A stretch of 64,000 nucleotides of DNA from assembly GCF_019649055.1 (NCBI RefSeq), contig NW_026570255.1, positions 1,054,001 to 1,118,000 on the forward strand. The letters run 5' to 3'. Numbering within the stretch: position 1 is the stretch's first letter; each line of letters opens with the position of its first letter. Both the position numbers and the translations under genes were made by a program. Below the pieces are notes generated by a model. The model saw only the letters and a list, made by a program, of their open reading frames with translations. It made no database searches and was not told the origin of the DNA. This document shows positions 9,740 to 21,463 of the stretch, one piece after another. Source of the DNA: Paramacrobiotus metropolitanus. Taxonomy: Eukaryota > Tardigrada > Eutardigrada > Parachela > Macrobiotidae.

Positions 9740-10770
9740 TCAGCGGGTTAATAAAAAATAAAAATAATTTCATTTCACTGCTATGGTGCAAGCAATAACA
9801 CCGGATGACATTCGGGCCTGTGATAGAAGGCATAAAAATCCTAGTATTTTCAAGCCCTTCATACAAGAAATTGATATAAAAAATTAAGGTTTCTTATTAC
9901 AGCTTCCAGTTCGTGAGTTTCTAATTTTGAATGAAAGTTTTTCTTGCGCATTCAGCTAATATTTGTTTGCACAAAGTGGCAAAGCCAGTATAAAATGCAG
10001 TGGTTTACATCGCGTATTACACAAGTAACAATAACAAAAAATTCTAATTGTATCTGTAGAATGCAGAAATAGTACGTAATTCAATCCTGGACGACTGCGT
10101 CTGCATCTATAATAGAACAGTAACTATAAGTAAAATAACTGTTGCAACATACAACAAAATAGTTATTCTATGCACAGAAATGGCAATCTAATTGGTATGA
10201 ATACGCACTTGAGTTAACTCAAGCCAAGTACTTACTATAGGCTAGCGATAGTAACTCCAACGTACGCCTGCTTTCAGTGAACCAACCGGCACAGTAGTAT
10301 CCAGTTAACGCGTACCGTTTGCGCCCAATCGATTTTCTATACCAGCGCAGCATAGACAAAGCAATGTATACGGCATGACTAAGTAAGCTTATACCGTGTT
10401 CGGTATTCCCATAGTTCCCATACCGGTCGACCAGAAGTATCGATCGAACTTGATCCTATAACCAACGCGCTGCCCATCTTGGATATGCTGTTAACTGCGT
10501 TGAGCAACGGTTACGGACACACACCGGATCGGATGCTAATGCACTGGCGCTTACAAAATCCTTAAACTCCCACGTACGTGTAATGCAATTTTGATCATTC
10601 AAACGTATTTCTATCAAATTTTTTCATTTGTTCCTAGCTGAAAACGTTTTATTATTTACTCTATGACAAGGATAAAATCAACGTTGCATGATTAAGTGCG
10701 CGAAATCATTGCAAACGGAAACGGAAGTTTTTTTTTCGAAAGTTCTCTTACCATTCCATCATTGTGTTAA
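9740..10770. other. Intergenic, no gene seen
   Basis: AT-rich sequence between the retroelement end and the first F-box family locus. Frames are short and alternative-start only. No conserved motif or repeat recognised. Confidence 0.6.
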
Positions 10771-10773
10771 CGC

Positions 10774-13537
10774 CATGTCTGCATCCACCGTATTCCTGTT
10801 CGAGCGAATTTCACACCCACACCGAAACTTTGTTCCGGTGGAAAATATGACAAATTTCTGGTGGATATAACCAGCGATACAGGCTTTTTAATCCGGGGAT
10901 ACGTCTGCGACTTGAAAGACGGGCACTTGTCCGTGAAGACCAATGTCTGGGACGCAACCGGCTTATGGATCCCGTTCGACCGCCTGTTCGTACAAACAGG
11001 GGATTCTGCATCAATGCTGCACGGAGCATCGGTTGCTGGATGATCCGGCGCCGCAGCGTGGCACTGATCAGCCTTGGTCCCGATCAGCCAGCCGTCTGGC
11101 TACCGGCACGCGGTTTGCAGCTGCACATGTATAGACGCAGCAGTAACCGTTCTTGGTGGCTGCGGTGTATTCAGGTTAGCGTCGACGGTGTGGGGAACGC
11201 TGAGTATCTCATCGGGGAAGACGCACGCTCTTATGTACAGCAGCGTTTCTGCTACCGCGGATTTGGACGTCGAGGGGGAAACGTGACACAGGACACCTTT
11301 CGCAAAACGGTTGTGCAGCTGGAGTCACGGGTGGCCGAGACGTTGCAGAAATGCCTGAGCTGCCCTAATTTTCATGTTGACTGGTTGGAAGATACGCGCA
11401 CCCTGCTTACTACTATAGCGGACGACTGCATGGAACTGCTGAGCCGTGGCCCACTAAAGAGGAGGGCACAGCAACGAATCGAGCGGCTCACCGGCGCTGA
11501 CGCCTTCGAAAGGTTATTCTGGGTCAAACGTATTATCTTGTCGCGTCTGGTTCCGCAGCACAATCAGTTCCACCAGAAACTGTACTGCATCTCGACAATA
11601 CTGGTAAATGTGTTAATGATGACCTTGGTTTAAGCTGTAGATATTAAAGTGAATGGTCGTTTTCATAAAAATATTTTCAATTGTTCAGTAACTTACAATA
11701 ATTACCTGCTTAAGGGATTTGGCCGGGTACATAGTAACAAATTCGGGTACATACACGGGAACTTTCACGGTCGCGCACTCCCAAACACTTTTTACATTGC
11801 TTTATGACATTTTGTAGCCAAAGATTTGTACACGTAGGCGTGAAATCCGTCTGCGCGCGCAACATCCGGTTCGGGAGTTATTGGTGAAATAAAATTCAAA
11901 GCGCGGTGAAAGTTATGTCCGATGCTCTTCATGCGAAAATGCACAGTACTCGTTTTGGTACCGAACCAGCTTTCTACCATTTTTTTTCAAATTTTAAAAT
12001 GAATTTTAAAATGGTCCAAAAATTAATTTAAAACTTTAAAAAAATATTGGAAAGTTGGTTCGGTACCAAAACGATATTCCCAGTAATGTGCATTTTCGTG
12101 CAAAATTTGAAGAGCATCGGTACATAGCGAGACTTTTGGTACACCTCCGCGCTTTTAAACTTTTGGAATTTAATTTCACTAATAACTCCCGAACCAGATG
12201 TTGCGCGCACAAACGGTTTTTTCGCCTATGTATATGAATCCTTTAGGCTACAAAATATCATAAAGCATTCTCGTATCATGCGCATTCTCGTAGCTACAAA
12301 GATCGTTGTTGCACCGATACCGCATTCCGGCACTTTTTTAATGTCAAAATGAATATTTTAATCAAATATCAGCGGTGTCCAGATTCAAAGTTATTATTAT
12401 GTAAAATAATCAAAATTTTGAGTACAAGTAGCGAAACCACACTTTTATGTTATGTGAACTGTGTTTATTCTGAAACCATCTGAGAGCGTTTCGTCAAATG
12501 CCGCAAATAAGAAAGCGTTGAGAGGAATCTCACATTGGCTTTGAACATAGATTACCCAGATCCAACGACGTCGAACAGCGGGAGCATTCCCGTCGACATA
12601 CTGGCAGACGTCCTATCGTATCTCGACATCTACGACCGTACGCTGTTGCAAAGGTAACCTTGTATTCCCGTCAGGTTTTGATGATTCATCCAACGACTGG
12701 GGTTTGTTATCTTTGTAGAGTTTCTGAAAACTGGAAAGCGGTCATGCATTCCACAGGCGTTCATTGTGACACAATTATACCGCATCGTTCTTATCGATGT
12801 GACCCTCAAAACGCCCACGACCTAGCCTATCGCCTTCAAATGTCCGTGACCAGAAACACCACCGTCGTTTATGTGACTGGACATTGGTGGGACTTCCTAG
12901 AGACGGTCTCGATCGTCCTTTTCTACATGTCCGTCAAACTGGAGTGGCTGGTGATCGCTGACAACGAATCTGCCGGCACAAAAAAACTATTTACAACCGA
13001 TTCCTCGTCTCCAACCGAACCGCTGCAGCTTATTTGCTGCTATATTTCCCTAAAACGATGTGGCTACCACTTCTGGCCGGGCTTAGTGGAGAGTTTTGAC
13101 TTCACATATTCGTTCAGCACTGCATCGTCCCACGATGTGCAACTAGCATTTTTTAATCACCTGAATGAAGTGGCCAATCCAATACGAAAATCGAAATTCA
13201 CTGAGATACAGTCGTGCATCGACATTCTGTCTAAACAGTCACGATTTTGGAGAAGAGCAAACTGGAAAAGCTTTCGTGCATGTTTTACCCGGTAAATTGT
13301 TACGGATAAGGTTTTGTCAGATTAATGTTTTTTTGTGTGTTCAAACTGCCGCTTTGGGTGTCGGGGCAAAACTTACGAATCCATCAGCAAATGTGTTATT
13401 TCAGATGGAGAGTGCCGCCGCCAGAACATCTGAAGGGTCTGACAATAGCTGCGTTGGCCAGCATGCCCCGGAAGAACTTGGTCTTTCACAGCTTAGCGCT
13501 GTGGGCAGCGCATATCGGTGATCAGCTGCGAAGTTAG
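10774..13537 (+). pseudogene. F-box family locus E (four exons, frame breaks)
   Basis: Exon 1 (10774 to about 11603) starts ATG, loses one base relative to paralogues before the N-terminal domain (Y-D-K-F-L-V-D-I-T-S-D-T-G ... R-G-Y-V-C-D-L-K-D-G), and changes frame again after W-I-P-F-D-R-L; the same second change is seen in locus F. An intron holds a 470-bp inverted-repeat MITE. Exon 2 (12551-12653) carries the F-box start I-P-V-D-I-L-A-D-V-L-S-Y-L-D; exon 3 (12719-13291) completes it (V-S-E-N-W-K-A-V) and adds ~190 residues; exon 4 (13405-13537) carries the family C-terminal motif with M-P-R-K-N-L-V and S-L-A-L-W. Splice sites look intact, exon 1 does not. F-box proteins recruit substrates to SCF ubiquitin ligases; that is family knowledge. 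Confidence 0.65.
11798..12267. mobile_element. 470-bp inverted-repeat MITE in intron of locus E
   Basis: Left end TGCTTTATGACATTTTGTAG, right end the near reverse complement CTACAAAATATCATAAAGCA. The arms are each about 200 bp, sharing in inverted order GTTCGGGAGTTATT, CGCGCGCAACATC, GAAATAAAATTC, CGCGG, GATGCTCTTCA and TTTTGGTACCGAACC around a T/A-rich centre. No coding capacity. Confidence 0.85.
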
Positions 13538-13739
13538 GTATTAAAAACTGAGATTACCGTTAAACATGATGTACTGAAATTTGAATTTTTTTCAATTTTA
13601 CATTCGTTTGCTCTAATTCCTACTGTGTTGCAGAGCCAATGTCGATATACCCGAGAATATTGTGTGGTCTAAATGCCGGCGGAATTTCTGTAGCCTGTGA
13701 ATTTCAAGCATAATGCTCACAAAATTTTCTCAAAACAGT

Positions 13740-14323
13740 TCCTGCTAGTGAACGACACGCTGGCTGGAGGCCATGCTGCACTACCGACAGGACGACCGCA
13801 TCATCTTGCCCGGGCTGGCGCCGAGTGCTGCCGTGACCAATAGCATGGTTAGCCGGCCGCGTCTCAATGAGGACACGATGGTCCACTGCAGTGCGCCTGC
13901 CGGGGTCGGCTGGCGCGGTGTGGCGTGGCTGCACTAGAACTGCCCGTCTTCGATGTCGGACAGCCGCAAGCGCTGCTGGAGGAGGATACCACCGGGCAGC
14001 AGTACAGTTTCAGCCGCGTCAACCACGCCCTCTCCCAATCACGTGATGTGGGCAGCATGGACGCATCGTCTAGGGCCCCTGGGAAGCGCCGTATGGGCTT
14101 CCCGGACCCGCCGCGGAAGAACTGCAGGAAGTCCGATCATACGCCGACCCCGGGCGCGACAACAGTCCTGGACCGGCGGCCTACGCGACACTGCTCGTGC
14201 AGCCGGTCACCCTGGACGACCACGGTTACATCCACTGCCTCTTCCGGCCGCACCAGGACGTTCACGAGTGGATCGTTCAGACGATGAGGCTGCTGGTTTT
14301 CCCCAAGAACAACTCGCAATAGC
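13740..14323 (+). pseudogene. Immunoglobulin-domain protein relic
   Basis: A GC-rich block reading as protein in three successive frames: first about 13763-13933 (R-L-N-E-D-T-M-V-H-C-S-A-P with W-R-G-V-A-W-L-H), ending at a TAG; then about 13935-14110 (E-L-P-V-F-D-V-G ... Y-S-F-S-R-V-N); then about 14128-14323 ending TAG, with V-T-L-D-D-H-G-Y-I-H-C. Cys, Trp about 10 residues later and D-x-G-x-x-x-C near the end are the Ig-fold pattern. Changes of frame without intron room indicate a pseudogene. It is not similar to the F-box family, and composition differs sharply from flanking DNA. Confidence 0.5.
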
Positions 14324-14591
14324 CCGTAGCACTGGCAGTATGTGTGTATAGTTGTAGAATATTCGGCAAAATGTTCTCGTGTTAACAATCAGCTGACACT
14401 TTACGTTAGCTTACTTACTGACGTTACAGTAACAGTAATAAATCCACTGTCGGTTTCGTTCATGGATGTGCAAATCTATAAGTGCAACAGTGTCATCCTT
14501 TATACTAAAAGAATAAGAAGTGCTCAAAATTCAACTGCGGGGAGTCAGTCCTAGCCACACACAAGACCAAACTTCGATATCTTGGTATCAT

Positions 14592-15325
14592 TAGATTCTT
14601 ATCGCCCCACAGACGCGATATACGGTCCGGTGTACGATACGGTGGGACATCGTATCGTGCTATACCGTTGATAAGCTAGAGTGATCGCAGCGCGCAGACG
14701 GTAAACGATACGGTCCAATCCTGCCTCTGACGTGAAACATGCTGTGGTTCAAATAAGTTTTAAGGCTTTGGCAGATGGTAACAATCGTTCAGCTGAAATC
14801 TTGATGAAAACTAAAATTCTAAACTATTTTTTGATACCAAAACATCCGGATTTAACAGCCCATGAACTTTTCTACGAGCATTTGAATTTTAACACAGGCG
14901 CCTATGGAGTTTAAATGGCAGCTCGCGCAGAGTACTCCAACGGCTCCGTAAGCTTGGCATGCTAAATTCAGATGGCTGCAGAATCGTTCGTTTTCAGATA
15001 AACTGCCCTCGCTTGGTATCAAAAAATTCCTTAGAATTTTATCTTTCTTCTAATATCCTTTTCTGATGAATCAAGAAGAATTAAAAACCAGAACAATTTT
15101 AAAGTTGCATGATTTGGCAGCTGCACACGTTGTGCTTCATGCCACTGCCACTACGGGAGGTTGCTATATCGCAGATGTCAACGGTAGGCATTACGATATC
15201 TCAGCCTTCTACCGTCAATCCTACCGTCAAACGGTCCGGTAAGGGTACGCCGTGATGACGTAGAAGAGCCTACCGTATATCGTACCGTCTATCGTAGGTC
15301 CATTTTGCGTTGCGATAAGAATCTA
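14592..15325. mobile_element. Non-autonomous DNA transposon with imperfect terminal inverted repeats
   Basis: Left end TAGATTCTTATCGC, right end its exact reverse complement GCGATAAGAATCTA. Inside the termini both ends are filled with GATATACGGT, TACGATACGG and TACCGT motifs, giving about 80 bp of imperfect inversion. The central ~500 bp has no transposase. A target duplication could not be fixed. MITE-like. Confidence 0.65.
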
Positions 15326-16512
15326 TTCGATAGCTCTTATCGTGTAGTAGAGCCATCAAAAGTCAGATCTGAGAAAAACAGTTCCAGTTTCATAAAAAAT
15401 TGAAAAAACGTAACATGCCGAGTCTACGGGAGAAGTGAAGAATCCACCATTGCAGAACCGACCACCTCACCATTGTCTCAAATAAACAGCCAAAAACCTC
15501 TTTGCTGCCAAGCAGCCACGGGCTTCCAGAACGTTTCACTGGAACGAAACTTGAATGTTTATCAATTATAGGGTAGCCTTGCGTTTCTAATTTCTCATCG
15601 AAACTCAGACTCCGAAAGAAAGGAGAGTTTGACGAAAAAAGCAACGAAGAGTCGAAGCGTATCGCGCAGTTTCAACCATAATCATTAAGACAACTGCCCT
15701 CCGCAGAAGTATGACCAGTTTTAAAGTAGCAGCGCGCCCAAGGGCAGCAGCTGGTGACTGGTGAGCAATGGAAATACGCATTTTTTGGCAGACATGGCTC
15801 GAAAGCAGTACGAAAGGATTTTCTAAAAATTTCTGTTTGGTAAAATCTGTGACAACCAGCAGAAGGCGAAGCAGCCTGGGAGAAAAAGTTTAAAAAAAAT
15901 CAATAAAAATCTGCAGCAAAAAATTATCTACAGAACGATGTAAAGCCGATTTAAACCGCGCAATTGCACGGAGTCTGTCATTCGATACACATCTTACATA
16001 TCAAAGTCAGCAGCAGAACCAGCAAAAGTCTGATTTGAGAAGAGTAGGCAACGGTGGCTCCAGATGTCACGGACCATTAGGTTTTTCCTTTGCGTCATAA
16101 ATTTTCAGAAAATCTGATTGTTCTCCAACGAGTTGAATAAGAACCGAAGACAAAGCCGCAGGCGACGCCGAGCTGCGGCGCGAGCGGAGCATCAAGTGAT
16201 GCAGTAATCGTGGCAATTTTTTTTGCACGGGATTGCATTCCGCTTTCCCACCACTTCCCATACTGATACTTTCGGATTTAAAGGGCATGGTGGAAAAATT
16301 ATTTTTATGGGTGGGATATGCAGAAACCAGAAACGTCAAATGAGCAACATGTGCTCCATAGTTCTGAATCATAATGCTGTTTCCGGTGTCCGACCTTGAG
16401 AATTTACGATTGCTCCAAGTTTGTGACGTGGCTACGAAAAATTATTCGCACATACAATACAACGCATAATACGAAAAGTTAACCGTGATCTTTTTCACCA
16501 ACAAATAAATAG
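15326..16512. other. Intergenic, no gene seen
   Basis: Short alternative-start frames only (for example on the minus strand at 16067-16372), with no splice pairs, domain or homology to window neighbours. Confidence 0.5.
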
Positions 16513-16676
16513 TACGAGGACATTTGGGTGCTGTGAACATACCCTGCACGATAAGGCTGCGATGAACAGCCGGCTAAATTTATAGCCGTTTGCATTCAGA
16601 CCGAGCTACGGCTAACCAGCTGTTCATCGCAGCCTAATCGTGCAGGGTATGTTCACAGCACCCAAATGTCCTCGTA
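16513..16676. mobile_element. Foldback element with 58-bp arms
   Basis: The left arm at 16513-16570 (starts TACGAGGACATTTGGGTGCT) is matched by its reverse complement at 16619-16676, nearly perfectly, around a ~48-bp centre containing a smaller hairpin (AGCCGG / CGGCT). 164 bp overall; no ORF. Typical of a short MITE; could also form a stable RNA hairpin if transcribed. Confidence 0.85.
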
Positions 16677-17005
16677 ATCATGATATCCTTATGATTTTAA
16701 ATCGTTCCTATTCCGTGCCTATATGTTGCGCGCAATTTGCGCGGGGTCTACTAGTTATATTATGTTTCTCATGTTCAAGTTCCGACTCTTTCAACACCAT
16801 ATCCGCGTCTTAGTTGCCAAATGTATTTCGTATTGACATAGATTAAACTTGAACACTACTTCGTATCTGTAATTCGACACTATAATATTATACTCTTACA
16901 GTCACAACACGATTGCAACGTACGAAGGAATTTATTTTCCGCGTGAGAAAACTTCGCTGCTAAGAAACTCACGGTCATTTTTGATTTAGAACAAATACTG
17001 TTAAT

Positions 17006-18083
17006 CGCTCATGGTTTTAAGCGTGCATGTGAAGTGAAACGTACCTGTCACCTGATATCTTTTCCTTTAAAAATTTCAGATATTATTATGCTCCTAACGG
17101 ATATGGATTTACAGATTATTTCGCAATAGCTTGACTAATGTGCGCTGTGTAAGACGAAGAAACGGCATTAAAGCCGCACCCTCGTCAAAAAGTTTGTTCT
17201 AAACTGTATCAACATACCTCAGATGTTAAGACGTTTATCATAAAATGTGCCGACGGCATGATTTTGGCAGCAGCTCTTATGTAATGATTTATATCAATAC
17301 GAAAACGTATCGAAGTTACAAAATTTATTCGAAACTCGTACCCGCGTCTTCGCAACTGTTTAGCCAAAACGTTAAACAGCAGCAAACGTAATACAAGAAG
17401 AACAAAAGCTTTGTCGGTCGACCGACATGTAAATAATATCTCGCTCAGCAAGAAACAATTCCAGAAAAATAAAAACGATAAACCAGCCAAATTCCAAAAT
17501 CCTGCACTACGAATTACTCCGCCCATGTTAATTGCCAACAGTCCCGCTCATGGTTTTAAGCGTGCATGTGAAGTGAAACGTACCTGTCACCTGATATCTT
17601 TTCCTTTAAAAATTTCAGATATTATTATGCTCCTAACGGATATGGATTTACAGATTATTTCGCAATAGCTTGACTAATGTGCGCTGTGTAAGACGAAGAA
17701 ACGGCATTAAAGCCGCACCCTCGTCAAAAAGTTTGTTCTAAACTGTATCAACATACCTCAGATGTTAAGACGTTTATCATAAAATGTGCCGACGGCATGA
17801 TTTTGGCAGCAGCTCTTATGTAATGATTTATATCAATACGAAAACGTATCGAAGTTACAAAATTTATTCGAAACTCGTACCCGCGTCTTCGCAACTGTTT
17901 AGCCAAAACGTTAAACAGCAGCAAACGTAATACAAGAAGAACAAAAGCTTTGTCGGTCGACCGACATGTAAATAATATCTCGCTCAGCAAGAAACAATTC
18001 CAGAAAAATAAAAACGATAAACCAGCCAAATTCCAAAATCCTGCACTACGAATTACTCCGCCCATGTTAATTGCCAACAGTCC
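17006..18083. repeat. Exact 539-bp tandem duplication
   Basis: 17006-17544 and 17545-18083 appear identical base for base as far as I can compare; frames inside them (109 codons on the minus strand) are the same residue for residue. Each copy includes a GTCGAC palindrome near its end. The unit has no recognised protein. Either a very recent duplication or an assembly duplication. Confidence 0.9.
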
Positions 18084-19832
18084 CGAAGCCGTCGCGGTTC
18101 TGGTTCATTGCAAATAACAATGCAAGATATTGCATCTAAAGCAAAAGCTTTGTCGGTCGACCGACATTGATCGCTACGACACATAACCTAAAAAGCGATT
18201 TTGATCCATGTGTCGCGGTTATAGAGCAGCAAAGTTTTTTTGCAGAACCTTGATAATTAAGCAGTTATGAAAGGCATAATTTCTGTGCAAGGACATGATC
18301 CGTCGACCGACTAGAATTATCCTCAAAAGCAAAAGTCGCAAAAACAAAAAAGAAAAAATCGCAAAAAAGAAGCAAAAGTTTGTCGAAACAAAAAACAAAC
18401 TCCTCCAATTTACCTAGTTGGAGGCAAAACGTTAACGACAAAATTTTGAGTAATACCTGACACTGCCCACGCGGTGGCTGCATTACTTTTGCTGCCGACT
18501 ACACACACACCGTAGGCTACTTTCATGCTGCTTCTGATTGGCTGTATGGCAGTTTCAGTGCTCACGGCAAGTCTACGTTCAGCGCCGTTGTACCCAAGCT
18601 GATTTTGACAGCCAGCTTTGGTAAAGGCAATTCTCAACTTTTTTGTAACTGTACTTTTGAAATGGTTTCTCATTTCTGGTATTTTGTTTGAAGCATTGAC
18701 GTTTTTTGTTTTATGGCTGTCGACAGCCAAATTTTATTTCAAAACATTTAAAAAAACACTGCTAGTGTTGATATTTTTGCGTGATCCTGTCACACACGGC
18801 ATGCTTATGGAAAACGTGCAACATTCGACAGTATGCAATGATGCGAGGACCCACAGCAATTTCGGACGAGTTCTAGGGTAAGGGCTTATCGAATAGTTTC
18901 CAATTTAAACATCATAAAGATAGCACGTGTCCAATATTGTGTGCGTTTTTATTTCCAGATCCTTAGGAGGTTCTGCTTAGATGGACAAAAGTGCATGAGG
19001 ACATGCAGTCAAGCAACAGGTAATCCAGTTGTGTAATAGAGCGCTATTTTCAGCTACAATACGATAAAACAAATTTTAATTTAAGGGGAATATTAGACCT
19101 TTTTGTTACCTTAAACACAAGAAGCGAGCAGAACCTTAATTTTTTCCTAAAGTTTTCTTTGGGTATTTTAAAGTGCAGCAGGGACAAGTTCAACGTATTA
19201 AAATTGGAGTTGATTTAAGTCTTTTTTATCGGTTATTTGCATGTCGACATGCCTATTTCAAAAGTTGCAATCAGTGCGTAATTGGTGGTGCGTATATGAA
19301 GTGTCCATAACTTGTTTTTGCCATTTTTCTGATTCTGTTTCAAATAATAATTTTTTAAGAAATAAAAAATAATGAATTAATGCGTTGTTGCTGCACTGTC
19401 CTGACCATTGCAGCTGGCTCATGAAAACAATACAGAATATTAATGTCAAAGTGTCCATTTTCCATTCGCTTTATTCTATTGGCCAAATGCTCCGTTAACA
19501 AAAACATTAATTCTTAATTTAAGGTTTTTCGTTTGAAAACTGCATGTCGACATGCACAGCAATTTTGTTGCTGGTGTATTAAACGTCCTAACACGCAGCG
19601 CTTTTTTATGATGAATAACCGTACTTGAATGCAGTAGATCAGGAACGCAGCATCTGTTGCGTTCCAATAAACCTTGATTGCAGTTGTTGTGCATCTGAAA
19701 TTATCTTATTGTAAGTAAGTTAACCATGCTGATGGTTAAAAATTTGAATGTTTTGCAGGGCAGATGAAGTGTTGCTCTCCAGTCCTTTGCCAGACGCGAA
19801 TTCACCGGGAAGTGCGTGGATGTCGACATCCA
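17412..19832. repeat. Series of 14-16 bp perfect palindromes centred on GTCGAC
   Basis: TGTCGGTCGACCGACA at 17412, 17951 and 18151; TGGCTGTCGACAGCCA at 18714; GCATGTCGACATGC at 19239; TGCATGTCGACATGCA at 19541; TGGATGTCGACATCCA at 19817; and an imperfect site at about 18300 (CCGTCGACCGAC). All share the GTCGAC core, and the 16-mers begin TG and end CA, yet the arms differ while staying self-complementary. Only the 17412/17951 pair is explained by the 539-bp duplication. Confidence 0.9.
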
Positions 19833-20900
19833 TGATTGTCCTTGCCATCGTGGCGATAATTGACTTGTTATGCATTTAGAAGTCGCTAATGCTTCCATGC
19901 TGGCTCTTTTGCAATTTCTATCGCTCTTGTCAGTTTTTCGTTTATGCTTCTGGCGCATTATCCAAATCGATTTTTTTACTAAATTATGATTGTGTTTTCA
20001 TGAGAAAGTATTTCTCGGATGTTGGCTTTTTTGTGCAAAACTAGTTATGTGAAATATGCCGAAATAAATACAAAATGCTATCTGATATCCATACCTAAAT
20101 GTTTCATATTCGTAAGTTTTATATAAAAAATGAGGTAATCTGTAATATCTAAGGCTAATTCAAAAGTAATCTTTAAACTAGATGATATTTCTGACGAGGG
20201 GCATCTAGAAACGCGCTGATTGGCTGCAACCTTGCTGACTATTGTTACTTGCGCTGGCTTGACCATAGCGAATTCGGTACAAAAGCCGACACTAAATTTC
20301 ACTGCCAACACAACTATCAATACGGAAAACCATCATTTCCCGCTGACTGGCATACGACAAGTGCGGTGCACTATAGTGCTTGTGGCGTGACTCATAGAGA
20401 TAAGCACGAGTATATTAAAAACGGAGCTGTACAGCGCGGTATCTTGAATACGCGCCGTGTGGTTGTTTTTCCCATGCGGAGCCCAAAATAAGCTCCGGAT
20501 TGTGATGGCGATTTCTACTACAAGTTATGCACAAAGAAAAACAACTGGCGTTTGGAAGATACTCATGTGTGTCTGAAATTGCGTCTGAATTTTCTAGCCG
20601 TTACTAGTGTCACCATCAATAACTACCAGAGTGAGTGAAAAGACTATTGGTATTGATTGATGAACGTGATTGTTTTGTTACTGTTCGCACTGTTTTATCA
20701 GCATTCTCAACGAACATTTAACCAAGTTGGGTGCAGAACTGCTCTTTGCTCATAATTGGACTGGTGTAATTTATCTTGTTGAATTTTTTGGAAAAATTCA
20801 CAACCGCAGCAAAGTAGAATCTGGAATGGACGATGGTACACCTCTATGCTTACAATTACACAAATAGTTCCAACCATTATCACATTCATTTCGCTAATCA
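18084..20900. other. Intergenic, no gene seen apart from palindromes
   Basis: AT-rich DNA with poly-A/T runs. No frame with a convincing domain or splice pattern; the only structure I can support is the palindrome series reported separately. Confidence 0.5.
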
Positions 20901-20903
20901 TAG

Positions 20904-21463
20904 CTAAAAAACGTCTCCACCGGGATCCTCTGCCCACAGTGACAAACTCTTCAGGATCCAGTTTTTCCGTGGCATTCTTTCCAAAACAGTAGTTGTGAGA
21001 GCCTTCAGGTCTTGTGGTGGCGGCACTCTCCAGCTGAAACAAAAAACATTGTGAAATTTCCTAATTTCCTTTACCCGTACTAGAACACAGTACTATGATA
21101 ACGCAAGCTGCTTTCTCATGCGAAATTAAAAACAACAACCGCTCTCAACGTTCTCTCCAAACAACCAAAGCAACGGTTGGAATGGAAATTAAACCGCAAT
21201 TCTGCTCTGTTTTCTGCCATAACAACTTACCGAGTGAAACAAAAACGAAAGTTTTTCCAGTGCGATGTCCATGTGCCTGTCACGTCCCAGAAGTTGGTCT
21301 TCACGGACAAGTGTCCGTCTTTCAAGTCGCAAACGTATCCCCGAGTTAATAAGCCAGTGTCGCTTATAATATCCACTAGAAATTCGTCATATTTTTCACC
21401 CAAGCAAAGTTTCGGGGTGGGGGTAAAATTAGGTGTAACAGGAACTCGTTGCGATGCGGTCAT
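20904..21463 (-). CDS. F-box-less minigene of the F-box family (two exons, intact)
   Basis: Exon 1, 21463-21231, begins ATG and encodes the family N-terminal domain (Y-D-E-F-L-V-D-I-I-S-D-T-G-L-L, then R-G-Y-V-C-D-L-K-D-G-H-L). At about 21290 it jumps directly into the end of the paralogues' third exon (H-W-K-N-F-R) and reaches a GT donor. Exon 2, 21033-20904, carries W-R-V-P-P-P ... M-P-R-K-N-W and ends at a TAG. Donor and acceptor phases match, giving 120 residues without a break. Compared with locus F it has lost the whole middle including the F-box, yet the frame is kept, while neighbours are broken. It might compete with full-length relatives or be a chance survivor. Confidence 0.55.

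Noticed and set aside
14732-14914. 60-codon frame inside the 14.6-15.3 kb transposon relic
   Set aside because: Too short, no transposase motif, and surrounded by terminal repeat sequence.
17209-18077. Two identical 109-codon minus-strand frames
   Set aside because: They are identical only because of the 539-bp duplication; AT-rich, no domain and no splice context.
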